DNA from: Bedellia somnulentella
Taxonomy: Eukaryota > Arthropoda > Insecta > Lepidoptera > Bedelliidae
DNA length: 64,000 nucleotides
Reading direction: 5' to 3'
NCBI GenBank assembly: GCA_963576735.1
Contig: OY755178.1
Coordinates: forward strand, 11,904,001 to 11,968,000
Both the position numbers and the translations under genes were made by a program. The notes beneath the pieces are model-generated. The model made no database searches. It was given only the letters and a program-made list of their open reading frames with translations, and was not told where the DNA came from. This document shows, piece by piece, positions 9,110 through 20,778 of the stretch (position 1 is its first letter; every line of letters starts with the position of its first letter).

Positions 9110-11219
9110 TGGCGACCCTGCCAGTGCGGCCACACGGCTGCGCTGCGCACGAGTACATAATTATGTGTGTCAAATAAAGTGCCAAGTTTGAAATGGAAAT
9201 AAATGATTTATACACGTTATCAGACCAAAAGAAAACAACTGGGAGAGGTCAAAATACTAAAATAAACCCCGGAAAACATAGCCTGATGAAATACTATAAA
9301 CTCTACCACAAGGAAATCCATCATTGAAATCCTTACATGAAAAAAGTGAAGCTGATGCGCTATGTTTAGATTACGTGATTACAACGCACCATAAGGTAAT
9401 ATCTAAGATTGAAGATATTTTCTGCAAGTGACTCGGTGAATAAAACAATTAATGGTGAAAAATATAGTGCCGGTAATATGTTTGTGTCTGCATTTATGAA
9501 ACGACTAAGTGTGGTTTATATGTCTTATATTTTTTTTAGCGAATATTTATAGTTTTAATAGTTGGTTTAATTATAATTATTTTATTATAGAAACAATGCA
9601 TATGCTGATGTTTAAAAATAATAAAATACGTGTTTAAATAATATGTCATGGTCAAAGGTCATATTAGTACCTTTTATATAATAAACTTTTTATTATTATC
9701 ACGAAACAGTAGGAATTATGGTCGATTTTTTTTGATTCTTTTTTGTTTCACTTTAAATAATTTTAGATATTTGTTTGTCGTGTGTCATCATAACATGTTT
9801 CTAATTTTAAAGTCATACATTTAAATATAGACAATTAAAATATGCGCAATTTCCAGTTTTGTTTAGTTTGCAGTTTCCATGCTACTCGATGTTAGGTTCT
9901 CAGTAATGTTAACTCATTACAGAATTCATATTATCATATTACTTTATTTAGGTCAACAATCAATTGGTTATTTCATGAGCCATTCTTTTATGTTCAATAT
10001 ATTTTTTTATGATTTTGTTGTTAGACTGTGTTGTTCAAATTGCATGTTTAAAACATTAATAGTTTTTAAATAATTTTAAATGTATGACGAAAAGAAGTCG
10101 ATTTAATTATATATAAATAAATACTGTAATGTAATATTAACTACCCATATATTGTAAACGAAACTATTAAATTAGTATGGCGGTGATGGAAGAAAATGAA
10201 ATAATAAAAGGTGAATTTTATCATTTCAAGATGATTATTAGGAAAAAGGTTCAAAAAAGTTGAAATTAAGAATATGAATTAAATGAAGTGTAGTCAGATA
10301 TAGTTGTTTGTTACTAAGCTGATTTTGCGTATTTTATGTTGTGGTAATGGAAGATGAGAGCAGAGCGTCGTATACATATATGGAGTGAGGAATGTTTTAG
10401 TGTTATCGATGTGTGTGGTATGATTAAGATGGTAAGGTGATGTTATTGTTATGTTTAAAAAAGGTAATGGAATGTTGTCAAAGTTATTATAATGGGTTTG
10501 AAAGTTAATGAAATGCAGTTTGTAGAAAGATAGTTTCAATGGATAAGTTTTTGATGTTCATTTGACTTGATCACTCAAATGTTATTTCGATTATATACCA
10601 ATTGAAAACTAAATATTGAATGTAGAATAATGAAAGGTTTTTGAAAGTAGTATATAAAGTCATACAAGGTACACCAAGGTACAAAGCAGATCTCTGAATC
10701 CTTTTTATCTGATCATGACGCGGTTGAATACCCTTCGTGAAGAAAATTGGACACCAAAAGAGTGTTAAAAGAGAGAGACTGTTTATAAGTATATAAATAA
10801 ATGCGCATGTGATGTTTAATATTATTTGTACCTTGAAATGAAATAAAATGAATGAATTTAATATTATGTAAAAGGGCAGCCGACCCATAATTATATTAGT
10901 GTACCTTGATAAGAGATGAAGAATAAAAAACAAATGACTTGAGATGGAAGCATGGTTGTCCACAGCTATTTTAAATATATGATAAAAATATAAGAGAGTA
11001 TACTATAAAAAATAAACAAAATATAATTTGTTCGACTTATCCCCGATTTTACTAATAGATTTAATTAAGTATAATAGTTAAGTTTCATTACATAGATAAA
11101 TTTTTATTTCATATTCCATTCTTATTGATATAGTAGTTTAATGATAAGATTAATTAATAATAATTTGTTTAAAAAAATATGTTAAGAATAAATATTTTTT
11201 TGTTTGCAAAGGGGGAAGG

Positions 11220-11344
11220 TGTAGTGTAGTGTGAGTGCATCTCGTCCCCCTCTTGCCATTATATCTTGTATGTTAGTCCTAAGTCTTTAGTAGTAATAAA
11301 CGTACATGCAACCAGCAAACACGTCTATCAATTCATTCATTGCA
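11220..11344 (+). repeat. 3' LTR
   Basis: TGTAGTGTAGTG ... CATTCATTGCA, 125 bp, preceded by the purine tract AAAGGGGGAAGG. Nearly identical to 8888-8984 over the shared part. Confidence 0.85.
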
Positions 11345-11455
11345 ATATCATGTGATGGTTAAGAAATAACAAAATTATGCTAACATCATTTAAGATTTGT
11401 TTTTGGAATTAAAATTTACTACGTATGGATGATAATGTCAGTAAAAGACAACAAG

Positions 11456-11560
11456 AATGTGTTAAAAAAACAGGTGTCCGAAGTATGAAAAATAAGAAGA
11501 CATGCATGAATAGGTTGTAAATAAAACTAGAATAGTTTGCCAGGATCGATAGTCTCCAGT
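11456..11560 (+). mobile_element. Degenerate LINE-1 3' fragment
   Basis: GGTGTCCGAAGTATGAA, ACATGCATGAATAGG and TTTGCCAGGATCG match the LINE-1 coding end in order. Parts are deleted and no tail remains. Confidence 0.7.
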
Positions 11561-11780
11561 TTATGTTTTATGTGTATTCAAGATCTAATACTGAAAATAA
11601 CTACTATATACTTAAGCTTAATACCTTAAGCTTATATTACCGTTCATCTTACAGGTGCATGTATAACTCACGAATACTAATAATTAAATTCAACATGTCA
11701 TTTAAAAAAATCTAATGTAATTAAATATTGAACTTGACTGTCTACTTAGTGGAGAAACGTTTTTATTTTTGTGTAATATA

Positions 11781-11868
11781 AACATACATACATATACGCA
11801 CGGCCATAAATCCTAAAAAGGGTAGACAGAGCTTCAGGGCTAGAAACTCCTGACACTACACGGCAATA
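11781..11868 (-). mobile_element. SINE-A copy with a large internal deletion
   Basis: The tail (CATACATACATATACGCACGGC) and ~60 bp of the 3' end are joined directly to the head (CTGACACTACACGGC), so the whole middle is missing. It belongs to the GAGCTTCAGGGCTAGAAACTCC variant. Confidence 0.82.
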
Positions 11869-11869
11869 C

Positions 11870-12639
11870 ATATTAATGTTATGTATAACTGAAGGTATCA
11901 TTATATTAAATCTTTGTTTCATTGTGACGCCTCTGTATATTTTTGGTATCAACGTCGAGGAAAATAAGTTGCGACATAAATCATTCCTGACCTGCGTCAA
12001 AGACCTTTCAGTATTTTGAATGCCGTAGTTAAAGTAAAAATATTTTAAATGGTTGGTTATTGTAATAGTTTATTATTATAAGGTAGGTTTTCTCTTCAAA
12101 ATTTAAACGTTTAAGATAGGAATGTTACAAGTATCAGTATAGTATTTTTTAAAGAGTTTCTTATGTTATTATATTTATTTATGTAGAGTGAAATTAAAAT
12201 TGTGATATAAAATTCAAGAAAAAGGTCAATGGGCGAAATCTGACCCGGTCAATGAAAGTTTGTGTACAAAAACCAAACTAATTTGAAATTATTAAGTTAC
12301 ATCCCACATTTCGTAACCGGTATTTTTTATTAAAAGAAAGGCTGTTTGGAACTTATAATATAACATTGAAAAAATGGGAATTTTGAACCCAACAGAATAA
12401 GGTAGACGTAGTATCGAAAGTTATTACTGCTCTTGCATACACGGCCGTCGTACAATTTGTAGCTGCGCGCATATAGCCAGCGTGGTCTATATTTTGTCAT
12501 AGGCCAGACACCAGGAACAAACAGATGCACCTGCGGCATTTTTAGATCAGATAATTGTACCCATAGACATTGATTACGTAGAATAAAACTTAATATAATG
12601 ATTTTCTTTATTTTAAGTATTTGAAAAATGTGTATTGTT
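11870..12639. other. No gene recognised
   Basis: The minus-strand frames at 11746-12000 and 12330-12647 show no recognisable domain; the first overlaps SINE-A. A GC-richer patch at 12430-12540 has no assignment. Confidence 0.5.
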
Positions 12640-12884
12640 ACATACATACATATACTCTCGGCTATAAATCCCTAGAAGGGGTAGCCAGAGCTAAGGAATC
12701 AGAAAGTCCTAAGCCACTTTTGGAAGTTGTGTGGGGAAAAGATGGTGAAATAAAGGTTGGTGGTGATGGGTCTCCAACCGCATCGCCCAAAAATCACTTA
12801 AAAACCCCAAAACCGTTCGTCGCCTCTTACGTACCCCCACCGGAAGAAATGGAGTAGTGCTATTCTAAGCCGACACTACACAGC
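12640..12884 (-). mobile_element. SINE-A copy, full length
   Basis: Tail CATACATACATATACTCTCGG at the left; head complement GCCGACACTACACAGC ends at 12884. It contains all blocks of the family. The 78-codon frame crossing it is the recurring SINE-A translation (GDGSPTASPKN). Confidence 0.9.
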
Positions 12885-13525
12885 TATGTAAATTGTATAT
12901 TATATGTATATTTTATTATATTTATATTGTTAATCTGTCATAAAGTGAATTGTATTGTTCTTAGAAGCTAATTACAAAAATACTTTTACTAAATATTGTC
13001 TAATTTTTTTTGTATCCTGACAGAAGCCACAGTGAGGCGCCCTATATTTCCATAAACTGGGAGCACTTAGCTATCCATTTTACCCTATTTTGTTCTTGTA
13101 CGCCATGGGTATACATTTCATACTATGGTGCCCAATGACCTTTGAATTTCTTAAATGTGAGATTTAAATTGAATTATTTTACTATTATTGATATTAGGTG
13201 CACATTTTGAACGCCATTTAGCTAACGAAGATTTTTTTGCAAATTATCAGAGTATTTGTTTTACAAGATAACTTTTGAAAGTTTAAACAACTGTTTAGAA
13301 CAAGACCGTCTCTTCAAATTATTAAAATTTTAAAATTAGGCTATATTTATAGATAAAATTAAGAGAATAAATGTTTTTATTTTCTTATTGTTTATTTGCA
13401 TTTAGTCTAATCACTTTTCAATACATTGTAATGAGACATTACACAATTATATTAAATAAAAAGTTATTATTAGTTCTTATAATGCTATAATATAACATAG
13501 ACATGTTACGGAAAGACATACAAAT
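12885..13525. other. No gene recognised
   Basis: AT-rich, single-copy. A moderately GC-rich patch at 13018-13130 has no long ORF. Confidence 0.5.
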
Positions 13526-13696
13526 AGAGCTCCTCAGCCACATTTGGAAAACGATAAGGGACAAACTGGTAGAAATAAAGTATCGTTGGTCATGGGTCTC
13601 AAAAACCACTTAAAAAGCCCCATACCCTCAGTTGTCTCTTACAATACCCGTGGGTGAAAGGGGTAGTGACATTCAGAGCCGGCACTACACGGCAAT
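13526..13696 (-). mobile_element. SINE-A (GCCGGCAC variant), old copy
   Basis: AGAGCTCCTCAGCCACATTTGG through CCGGCACTACACGGC. The 3' tail is lost. The variant is shared with 34862-35094 and 52725-52940. Confidence 0.78.
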
Positions 13697-15146
13697 GGCG
13701 GTACGGAAAGACGAAACCAAAATGCTGATAGAAAGTGGTGGTGGGAAAAAATGCTTATAATGTAATAGAGGCGCAAATGGTTTGCTATAAATGTATTATG
13801 TTATGTAGCTAACAAATATTGCTATGGTATGCATATTTATGCATACGACTTTGATCTTTAACATTGCAACTCAAGAAAAGTTTATACAGTCTTTATAAAA
13901 TTTAACATTAATGATCTAGCCTACCCGGTATTCTTGCCTTTTATAATGTTAAGAAATAGCGAATAAGATGGGCTTCTTCAACATAGTGTCAACCATATTT
14001 AAAAAAAAAGCTGATGGCAAAACTTAAATAAAGTTTGAATTTATGATATTTTCAACTAGATTTTATTACTTTAAATTTGTACATCTTTCTGTGTTTAAAA
14101 GCGCTGCAAGTGGGAAAGCTAATGAAATGAAGAATTTGTTAGATAATATATCATATCATCAAGAAGGTTTTGAATCAGCACCTTCAGTTAAAAATAAAAC
14201 CCTATAAACGTGACTAAAAATTTTATAATAAATGAGAAGCAGATTGTAGAAGTTAATAGGTTTAAAAATTGATGAAATGACGCAATTGACGCTTTCATGT
14301 ATATTATTTACATTTTACATATTTTATTTACATTATTTATTTACATTATATTTACGTTTTTTGCAATAAAATAGGTAATAAATAATAATGTTAAAGATCT
14401 GAAAGTATATAATTATGTGATATTGCCAGTCAAGCGACTCAAATATTAACAACAAAGCAAAATAGTTGGCAACTTTCAAAGTAATTACATTCACAGTATA
14501 AGTTCTATGAAAGCAAACTTAACAGACAATTACATTAGACTTCTGTACAACGAGTGGTTCTTGTGGTTCGCTAAAAATGTTTACATAATAGTCTCTGAGA
14601 CGTTATTAAAGACATTATTACATTTCTGAGGTTCTTGTCAGGCGCCTGCTATTTCTTGTTAAGGGATGAAATATACGAAGAGTAGTGGCCTAAGTGTTCT
14701 CGTGGAAGTACGCCTTGATGCTTTCTGCTTATTGCTTTGCAGCAATATTTATGGTCTGCATTTAGACTTTAACTATATGTGTGCACGGAACAATGGGAGA
14801 AATGTAATTATTGCTGATTTATAGATTGTGTTGATGACAGATTCAAAACTGTTGTGGAAATATGGTTTTAAATGTACTCGTATGCTGTGTTTTACATAAA
14901 ATATATTGAAACAAAGCATCAATAGAGATGTGTTTCACGATGAAGCGACTCAATATTTATGTCAAACAATTTTGCTTTGATACCTTATATTGTTTACCAA
15001 CAGAGCAAATAAAACATACATAAAATGATTTTTGATTGAAAGTAATGCAAAACAAAATATATTTGAAAATATAAAGTAGATATGAAATTATTTAGTTTTC
15101 TTTTAAATAGTTTAAAAGAAGTGTAAGTATTTTTTCAAGTATGTAA
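13697..15146. other. Single-copy non-coding DNA
   Basis: No ORF or family recognised. A local TTTACATT-type repeat lies at about 14297-14356. Confidence 0.5.
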
Positions 15147-15313
15147 ACGGAGAGGGAAAACATCGTATGGACGAAACGGCGATAGGCTTGCAGCCCCTTA
15201 CCACGTGGTCTAAGTAATCGTGGGTACCATAAAACCAGGTGACGAAAATTTCCAGTGATCTTCAGACGTATTACTGCCTCCGCCACCTCCTCGGAGATTT
15301 TCGTCGTGAAAGT
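15147..15313 (+). mobile_element. SINE-T 3' part, degenerate
   Basis: GAGGGAAAACATCGT, ACGAAACGGCGATAGGC, CCAGGTGACGA and CGTCGTGAAAGTT follow the SINE-T body in order with many substitutions. Confidence 0.75.
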
Positions 15314-16186
15314 TGGGCTTGAGAGAGAGAAAGTTTAATATCAGGACAACATCAAAATATTTCAGACAAAATAAAAGCAAAGTTCTATTTAAACCAAGAC
15401 CTAACATACTCGTTGCTTGCATGAACACTATGAATAACTTTTGGAGTAAATATACTCTTTTAATACATTCATGCAAACTTTGTACCGTAACTTCAAAATC
15501 AAAAGCGAACATTTCATTTAAAGTTGAGCTGGAGCGTTCATCAAAAATCTATTGCAACTCTGAAATAACGCTCCTACTGAAAAGTTGGTGCCGTAAATCA
15601 AAAAATATTCCCGGAACGAAACTGCACAAGATATGCAGCACATTATAAAAGCGGTATGCGAAATCTTATGAACTTATGACAGATATCCAATATTTCCGGA
15701 GGCAAGGCGGGCGAGTGCACTGGAACACTCATAGAACACAAATCAACCGGTAAAAATGAAAGAAAAGAAGCAAGACAAAGCGGCCTCTCAATCGACAAGA
15801 ATTTCTCCTTGAAATATATGTTATTTGCGATGAAATATGTATTCAAAGTCTAACCCGATTTCTGTATCCAACGAAACAGTTACGACGCCCAGCTGCAATG
15901 CTCTTTCTTTACTTTTTTTTCATATTTATACTACCGGCGTCATTTACATTTACGCTGTAGACAATAAAAGGGATTTTGATGCGGTTATTCAGCGCCATGT
16001 TTTATTCATTATCGTCACGTTTTCCGTGGATTTTTCGTTGAAATTTTCCATCTATATAGACTTTTTTCAAAGGAGCAAAGAAAGATAGCAAGGTTTTGTA
16101 TAATTTGATTAGTGAAAAGTTTAAATTTTAGTCCAGAAGAATATGGCTAATTTACAAGTTTAAGGTAATAAGTTAATAATTTGTGG
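15314..16186. other. Single-copy sequence with several short open frames
   Basis: Open frames at 15313-15648 (+), 15643-15846 (-) and 15837-16088 (+) have no recognisable domain and no convincing exon borders. I do not call genes here. Confidence 0.45.
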
Positions 16187-16325
16187 GCGATGTGCCTGGA
16201 GTAAAGACACATTTTCAATCTTCTTTGTTTTTAAAATATTTCCCACAAAATTCTAAAAGTGGCTGACGAATGCACAATTCTGAAGCTCCTCCTAACCTTT
16301 ATTGAATTTTACCGGTGTAAGTATA
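16187..16325 (+). mobile_element. Very degenerate SINE-A 3' part
   Basis: GGGCGATGTGCCTGGAG, TCTAAAAGTGGCTGACGAA and TACCGGTGTAAGTATA keep the family order but are heavily mutated. Confidence 0.55.
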
Positions 16326-16976
16326 ATATATACTGTGGTGTAATATAACAATTATAGACATACGTTTTTTAATGATCGCCGCCCATTTAATATTCATTAT
16401 CTCATATATCTCATCATCCTCTTTCTCTTCTTCTTAAGTATATTCACTGAAACCGTTTTTTTAATAACAAATGCATTCGGTTCTATAAAAAGGAAGAAAA
16501 ATAAACTAAATGAGGGTGGATTGATACGATTATAGATATACTTTTATTAAGGATCGCTTTCTTTCGCAGTATTTTAGCTTGTAGATTAAGTGTTCATTTT
16601 CTTTATTCTCGTGGCAAAACGTGGTAATAGCTAGCTCATTTGAGGCCAACTTTGTAACACAAAGCAAATTGCTAATACTCGATAGCTCTGAAAAAGGGCA
16701 CCGAATGGCCCATTTCCTTTAGGAGTTTTATCTTTTTCTTTCGATGTAAGGGCTTACTTGAATGGGAGAAATTCAGAATGAAATTTAACTTACTAAAGAC
16801 GTAATTTAATGATTTTTGCAATTTAATACCAATAACTTTTAAATTTTTGCTTACTTAATTATATAAGATATCAAACATTACCCCAGTATCAGAAGTTTTA
16901 AAGTATACATAATATACATTATATACATGTATTTAACTATGTATTTAATATCCACATTACATAATATACAATAATT
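16326..16976. other. No gene recognised
   Basis: AT-rich single-copy DNA. Confidence 0.5.
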
Positions 16977-17245
16977 GCTGTGTAGTGTTGGCTTAGAATA
17001 GCACTACCTCATCTCTTCCGGTGGGTGTACGTAAGAGGCGACTAACGGTATCGGAGCTTTTAAGGATTTTTTGGGTGATTAGGTTGGAGGCCCATCACCA
17101 ACAACCACCAACATTCATACAACCTTTATTTTATCATCTTTTCCCCACTTAACTTTCCAAAAGTGGCTTAGAAATTTCAAATTCCTTAACTCTGGCTACC
17201 AAATCTAGGGATTTATAGCCGTGAGTATATGTATGTATGTTTTTT
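16977..17245 (+). mobile_element. SINE-A copy, full length
   Basis: Head GCTGTGTAGTGTTGGCTTAG, all internal blocks and the 3' end TTATAGCCGTGAGTATATG(TATG)n. A small insertion repeats ACAACCACCAACATTC near 17100. Confidence 0.9.
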
Positions 17246-18319
17246 TAATCTAAATTACAAAGGAGTACTAAATGATCAATCTGGACAGTTACAGTACCGA
17301 AGCTAATCATTTGTTGAAAAAGCCAGTGGCTGAACAAAGTTTTTGTCGTTCGGCACAAACCTCAAACAATTTTATTCCCTAAACAATAATCAAGCGTTGG
17401 AATAAAGTTTATCATTTGAAAAATATTCCTATACTATACATACACTATATAAATATATGCGGGGTGTCCTTAATATGATTAATATGATTATTAATAAATA
17501 ATTAATTTGATAAAAAAATATATTCAGACACTAATTCTATGAATCTATGCTTATGCGTTTAAATACTTAAACGTATTTAAATGATGGTTTGATCTTTGTT
17601 CAATTTATTTTCCAGAACTAGGTACTTAAAAAGAGGCAATCGATTGTCTTTGCCTTCTACTATGGGAACTAAAGGCATGACTTACTTATGAGATTACTAT
17701 TATATATATTTCATTCACTGATATATATACTAAATAATTTCAGTACAGTAGGCAGTGACTATTGTTCGCTTATGTAAAGCCTTTTCTTCCATCATACTCT
17801 GCCACAATGTTCATGTTTGCGGCAAAGGTTCTTCGAATATTTTTTTTTAATAATAATGCATTTGAAATAATCAGGGGCAGCAGATAACTCTCAAATTTCA
17901 ATTTAGTATTTTGTGGATTATTTGATCTACTAATTGCAATATAACTAGGGTGATTGTGTCAGTTCTGTCTTCGAATTCGGTAGTTAATATTACCGTTTAT
18001 AAAGATAAAAACGAAAATGACTTTTAATTTCGTCTACGATTTGATTAGCGCTATAACCTATGTTTTAAAATTTGTTTTGATGGTAAGTGGTATCGTAAGT
18101 AAAGACATATAAAATTTCCAGGAAAATATGTTTAAGGTCTCATGTCGCTTTTAAGAACTTTTGCGGAAAAACTAGTATGATCAAATTAAAACTGTTAGAA
18201 GTTCTTTTCACTAAATAATGTATATTGTAAAACCAACTCGATTTTGATCGTTAGAATTATAACAGCAATTTGAATATTTAGATTTTTTTAAATAGAATAG
18301 TTTCACTTTGTATAATATA
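17246..18319. other. Single-copy non-coding DNA
   Basis: A short piece at 17646-17682 (TTTGCCTTCTACTATGGGAAC then TAAAGGCATGA) may be a decayed LINE-1 tail. Nothing else is recognised. Confidence 0.45.
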
Positions 18320-18830
18320 GACGCTGATGCTGTTCTTGTTCCTACGCTTATGTATGAAAGCGAATGTTGGGTGTGGCAGAAGAAGCATGAGAGCAGAGTG
18401 AATGCAATAGAGATGAGGTCCCTCAGAAAAAATTGTAATGTTAGATTATGTGACCGAGTAAGAAATAGTGTTATTCGTGAAAAGTGTGGTGTGAAAGATG
18501 ATATTGTAAGAAAGATAGAAAAAGGAATGTTGAGATGGTTTGGGCACATAGAGAGGATGGATGATAGAAAATTGGTAAAAGGGATCTATAGAGCTAGTGT
18601 GGATGGTAATGTTAGTAGAGGACGACCACGGAGAACACACGTGGACCAAATTGAGAGTGTGCTCAAAAAGGCTGGCGTCCGAAGTATGAAGAATAAAAGA
18701 GCATGTATGAAAAGATTGATGGATGTAAACGAAGCTAGAGAGGTTTATCAGGATCGTGCGAAGTGGCGATCAATAGTCTCTGCCTACCCCAATGGGAACT
18801 AATGGCGTGAGTATATGAATGTATGTATAG
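18320..18830 (+). mobile_element. LINE-1 (RTE-like) 3' end, best copy in the window
   Basis: A 5'-truncated non-LTR retrotransposon: ~480 bp of open coding sequence for the end of its polyprotein, a 3' UTR of only ~30 bp containing the stem-loop CTGCCTACCCC-AAT-GGG, GGCGTGAGTATATG and a TATG-type tail (18819-18830). Short UTR and tandem-repeat tail fit RTE-like elements; the exact clade is inferred. Other fragments: 1162-1312 (-), 11456-11560, 35394-35448, 45030-45160, 55340-55489, 57555-57765 and 59993-60165. Confidence 0.85.
18327..18802 (+). pseudogene. LINE-1 polyprotein C-terminal remnant
   Basis: The open frame encodes LMYESECWVWQKKHESRVNAI, the region following the reverse transcriptase core in RTE-like LINEs. 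It continues with MLRWFGHIERMD, RGRPRRT, the ACMKRLMDVNEAREV segment and terminal WRSIVSAYPNGN. The catalytic YADD-type core and the endonuclease lie upstream and are missing, so this copy is dead. Its frame is undamaged, which suggests a recent insertion or a recent active master. Confidence 0.82.
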
Positions 18831-20040
18831 ACGCAGAGCAGTTCGCTGCACATCGTACAGGTTTTGCTATTAGATTTCAGTGCTACTAGGGGCGCTACGA
18901 ACAATAACTGAATTGAAGCTATAATACATATTGTTCTTATTAGGCTAGACAAAAACAGTAAATATATCATTCTCTTTCACTTTAAGCAACAATAACTTCA
19001 CTAACAATAATAACTTTACAAAATAATAGAAAAAGTGCCTCATGTATGATTTTATTTTGCATTGATTTCACTAATGACTTACACTAGTTAAAAACTACGA
19101 ATACTTTACTTATTTGTTTCCTCTTTTTCATGACATTCTTTTTTTATTGGGATAGGAGGTACTACTCTTTGCCACGTTCTACAATTCTAAATATTCTTAT
19201 AGCATTTTTAATGCCCGTTGTCAAGATAAAAAGATAATTCACTGGTTTTTGTAGTTAAGCTACTCAAATATACATACAAAACATACATATACTTATGCTT
19301 TATTATAAATATTTGCTAAATCACATTTTTTCATTCACCATTTATATTTTCATTTCACCTTCTGAAATGAAACGTAGTTAATACAGCAATGCATATTACA
19401 TCGTTTCACTTACCATACATAGTATTTATCGAACGTTAGGCAAAGAAGAATATCAAAAATGTATAAATAATATCTTAAAAAACGTAGATCAACTGGTTTT
19501 TTAAAGAAAAACTTATGAAATGAAGCTAAAACCTTATTTACATATAAACTTCGAGTTCGTATATGTTAAATTTTGTAATTAGTCTGTATCTCAAAGGACC
19601 AAGTTGAAAAAGTGGCAAATGTTTAACACTATTTAGAAACAAATTGTTTTAAGGAAGGCTAAAGGAGGTAAAAGCTCTCGTACTCTCTACACTTGTAGCG
19701 AGCCTGTGGAAATCGATCTCAAGGGAATTTCCTTCAGAACTCGGAAAAGAGGGCCTTTACAACTGCATCCAAATGAGTTTTATAGCAAATACACCCTATT
19801 GTGTTTGTTTCTCTGTTTTGTTTTCATAAACTTCAGATAACGTTATGGCTTAAATTATTGAGGAAATTTACGAAATACAAACATCAAATCTACAACGTAT
19901 TTAAAGGTAGCCTTTTTTTTATTTATTTTTACGAGTGAGTTGTTCTTTTCGTTTCTTTGATCATGGTAAAAACTATAGTTAAATATTATGCTAATTGATA
20001 ATTTGCTAATATTTTATTTTGTCAATAAAATAGGATGATA
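18831..20040. other. Single-copy non-coding DNA
   Basis: AT-rich sequence with no convincing ORF or recurring repeat. Confidence 0.5.
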
Positions 20041-20141
20041 TTACATACATATACTCACGGCTATAAATCCCTAGAAGGAGTAGCCAGAGCTAAAAAATGT
20101 CTAATTCCTTAGCCACTTTTGGAAAGTTGAGAGGGGATGAT
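20041..20141 (-). mobile_element. SINE-A 3' fragment
   Basis: Tail ACATACATATACTCACGG through CCACTTTTGGAAAGTTGAG. The 5' two thirds are missing. Confidence 0.85.
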
Positions 20142-20189
20142 ATTATTTTCCAAACACTTTAAAAGTATATATAAAAAAATCTAATATCT

Positions 20190-20447
20190 TTACGAGACAC
20201 TTTTTCTTAATTCTACGTCTTTGTTCAGCATCTTCAAAGCGCACATAACGGGTACGCCGACCGCTAAGTTACTCAGACTGTAGTGCTCAAACATCCCCCA
20301 AGGGAACTGGCTATTGTATTCAAACACTCTGTCTGCAAATCCACAACATGTACTCACTATGAAGATGTTCAAAGCATACTCACTTCTATACATACTTAAT
20401 GTGAAAACGTGAAGCTCCCATATTTTTTGTCCTTCAAGTTTATTCAA
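20190..20447 (-). CDS. Candidate terminal exon, unidentified protein
   Basis: An 85-codon frame ending in TAA has a protein-like composition unlike neighbouring chance frames. It reads YALNIFIVSTCCGFADRVFE, then FPWGMFEHYSLSNLAVGVPV and MCALKMLNKDVELRKSVS. There are two hydrophobic stretches followed by a charged tail, like the last membrane segment and cytoplasmic tail of a multi-pass receptor or transporter. TTTGCAG before ACAGAG (exon start 20332) is a possible acceptor and would leave a 46-residue end. I found no partner exons and do not recognise the family; chance or a gene fragment remain possible. Confidence 0.3.
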   Translation of the reverse strand: MNKLEGQKIWELHVFTLSMYRSEYALNIFIVSTCCGFADRVFEYNSQFPWGMFEHYSLSNLAVGVPVMCALKMLNKDVELRKSVS

Positions 20448-20594
20448 GCGGGAGAATGTTTTTAGTTGTTTGTTTCGAAAGAAAGACTATTTCACTCAAT
20501 AATGTATTTAGAAATAGAACTTTTATTTGTTTTTATAGTTATAAAATATTTAAAAAGAAACTCACACGTCTATGTACACTTCTTCAAGTTACAA

Positions 20595-20668
20595 AGGGTT
20601 AGTACCAAGCGGTGGCAGCTCTTTCTTGGTCCCGGGATTTTTTCTTATTAGTAGCCGCGAATATATGT
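20595..20668 (+). mobile_element. Possible decayed SINE-A 3' end
   Basis: GGTGGCAGCTCT, GGGATTTTTTC and AGCCGCGAATATATG resemble the SINE-A end in order, with a weak match. Confidence 0.4.
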
Positions 20669-20778
20669 ATACATATTTTTGTGAGTATTTGTGTAACCTC
20701 AGATTTTGAAGAATAACCAACTAAATGTCATACAATAATAGTACAAAAGAATAATCCGATCATAAAGCTAATAAAATA

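Larger units (their letters stand above)
8888..11344 (+). mobile_element. Non-coding LTR retrotransposon (LARD-like), doubled 5' LTR
   Basis: Order: a partial LTR (8888-8984), a full 125-bp LTR (8985-9109), a primer-binding-site-like TGGCGACCCTGCC at 9110, a ~2.1-kb AT-rich interior without a retroviral ORF, a purine tract AAAGGGGGAAGG (11208-11219) and a 125-bp 3' LTR (11220-11344). LTRs begin TG and end CA and contain AATAAACGTACATGC, a likely poly-A signal. ATAT at 8884-8887 and 11345-11348 could be a 4-bp target duplication, weak because the site is AT-rich. A short frame from 9193 (MEINDLYTLSDQKK...) stops within ~45 codons and might be a gag remnant. The tRNA primer and superfamily are not assigned. 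Confidence 0.8.

Noticed and set aside
10571..10963. 130-codon minus-strand frame inside the LTR element
   Set aside because: AT-driven composition, antisense to the element, no retroviral or cellular motif; most likely a chance frame.
4081..13700. CRISPR-like array of recurring blocks
   Set aside because: The recurring units are dispersed SINEs with tails and TSDs, in both orientations, with no regular spacers; the organism appears to be an animal.
15210..15512. 100-codon minus frame
   Set aside because: Its C-terminal third translates a degenerate SINE-T and the rest shows no domain or splice support.
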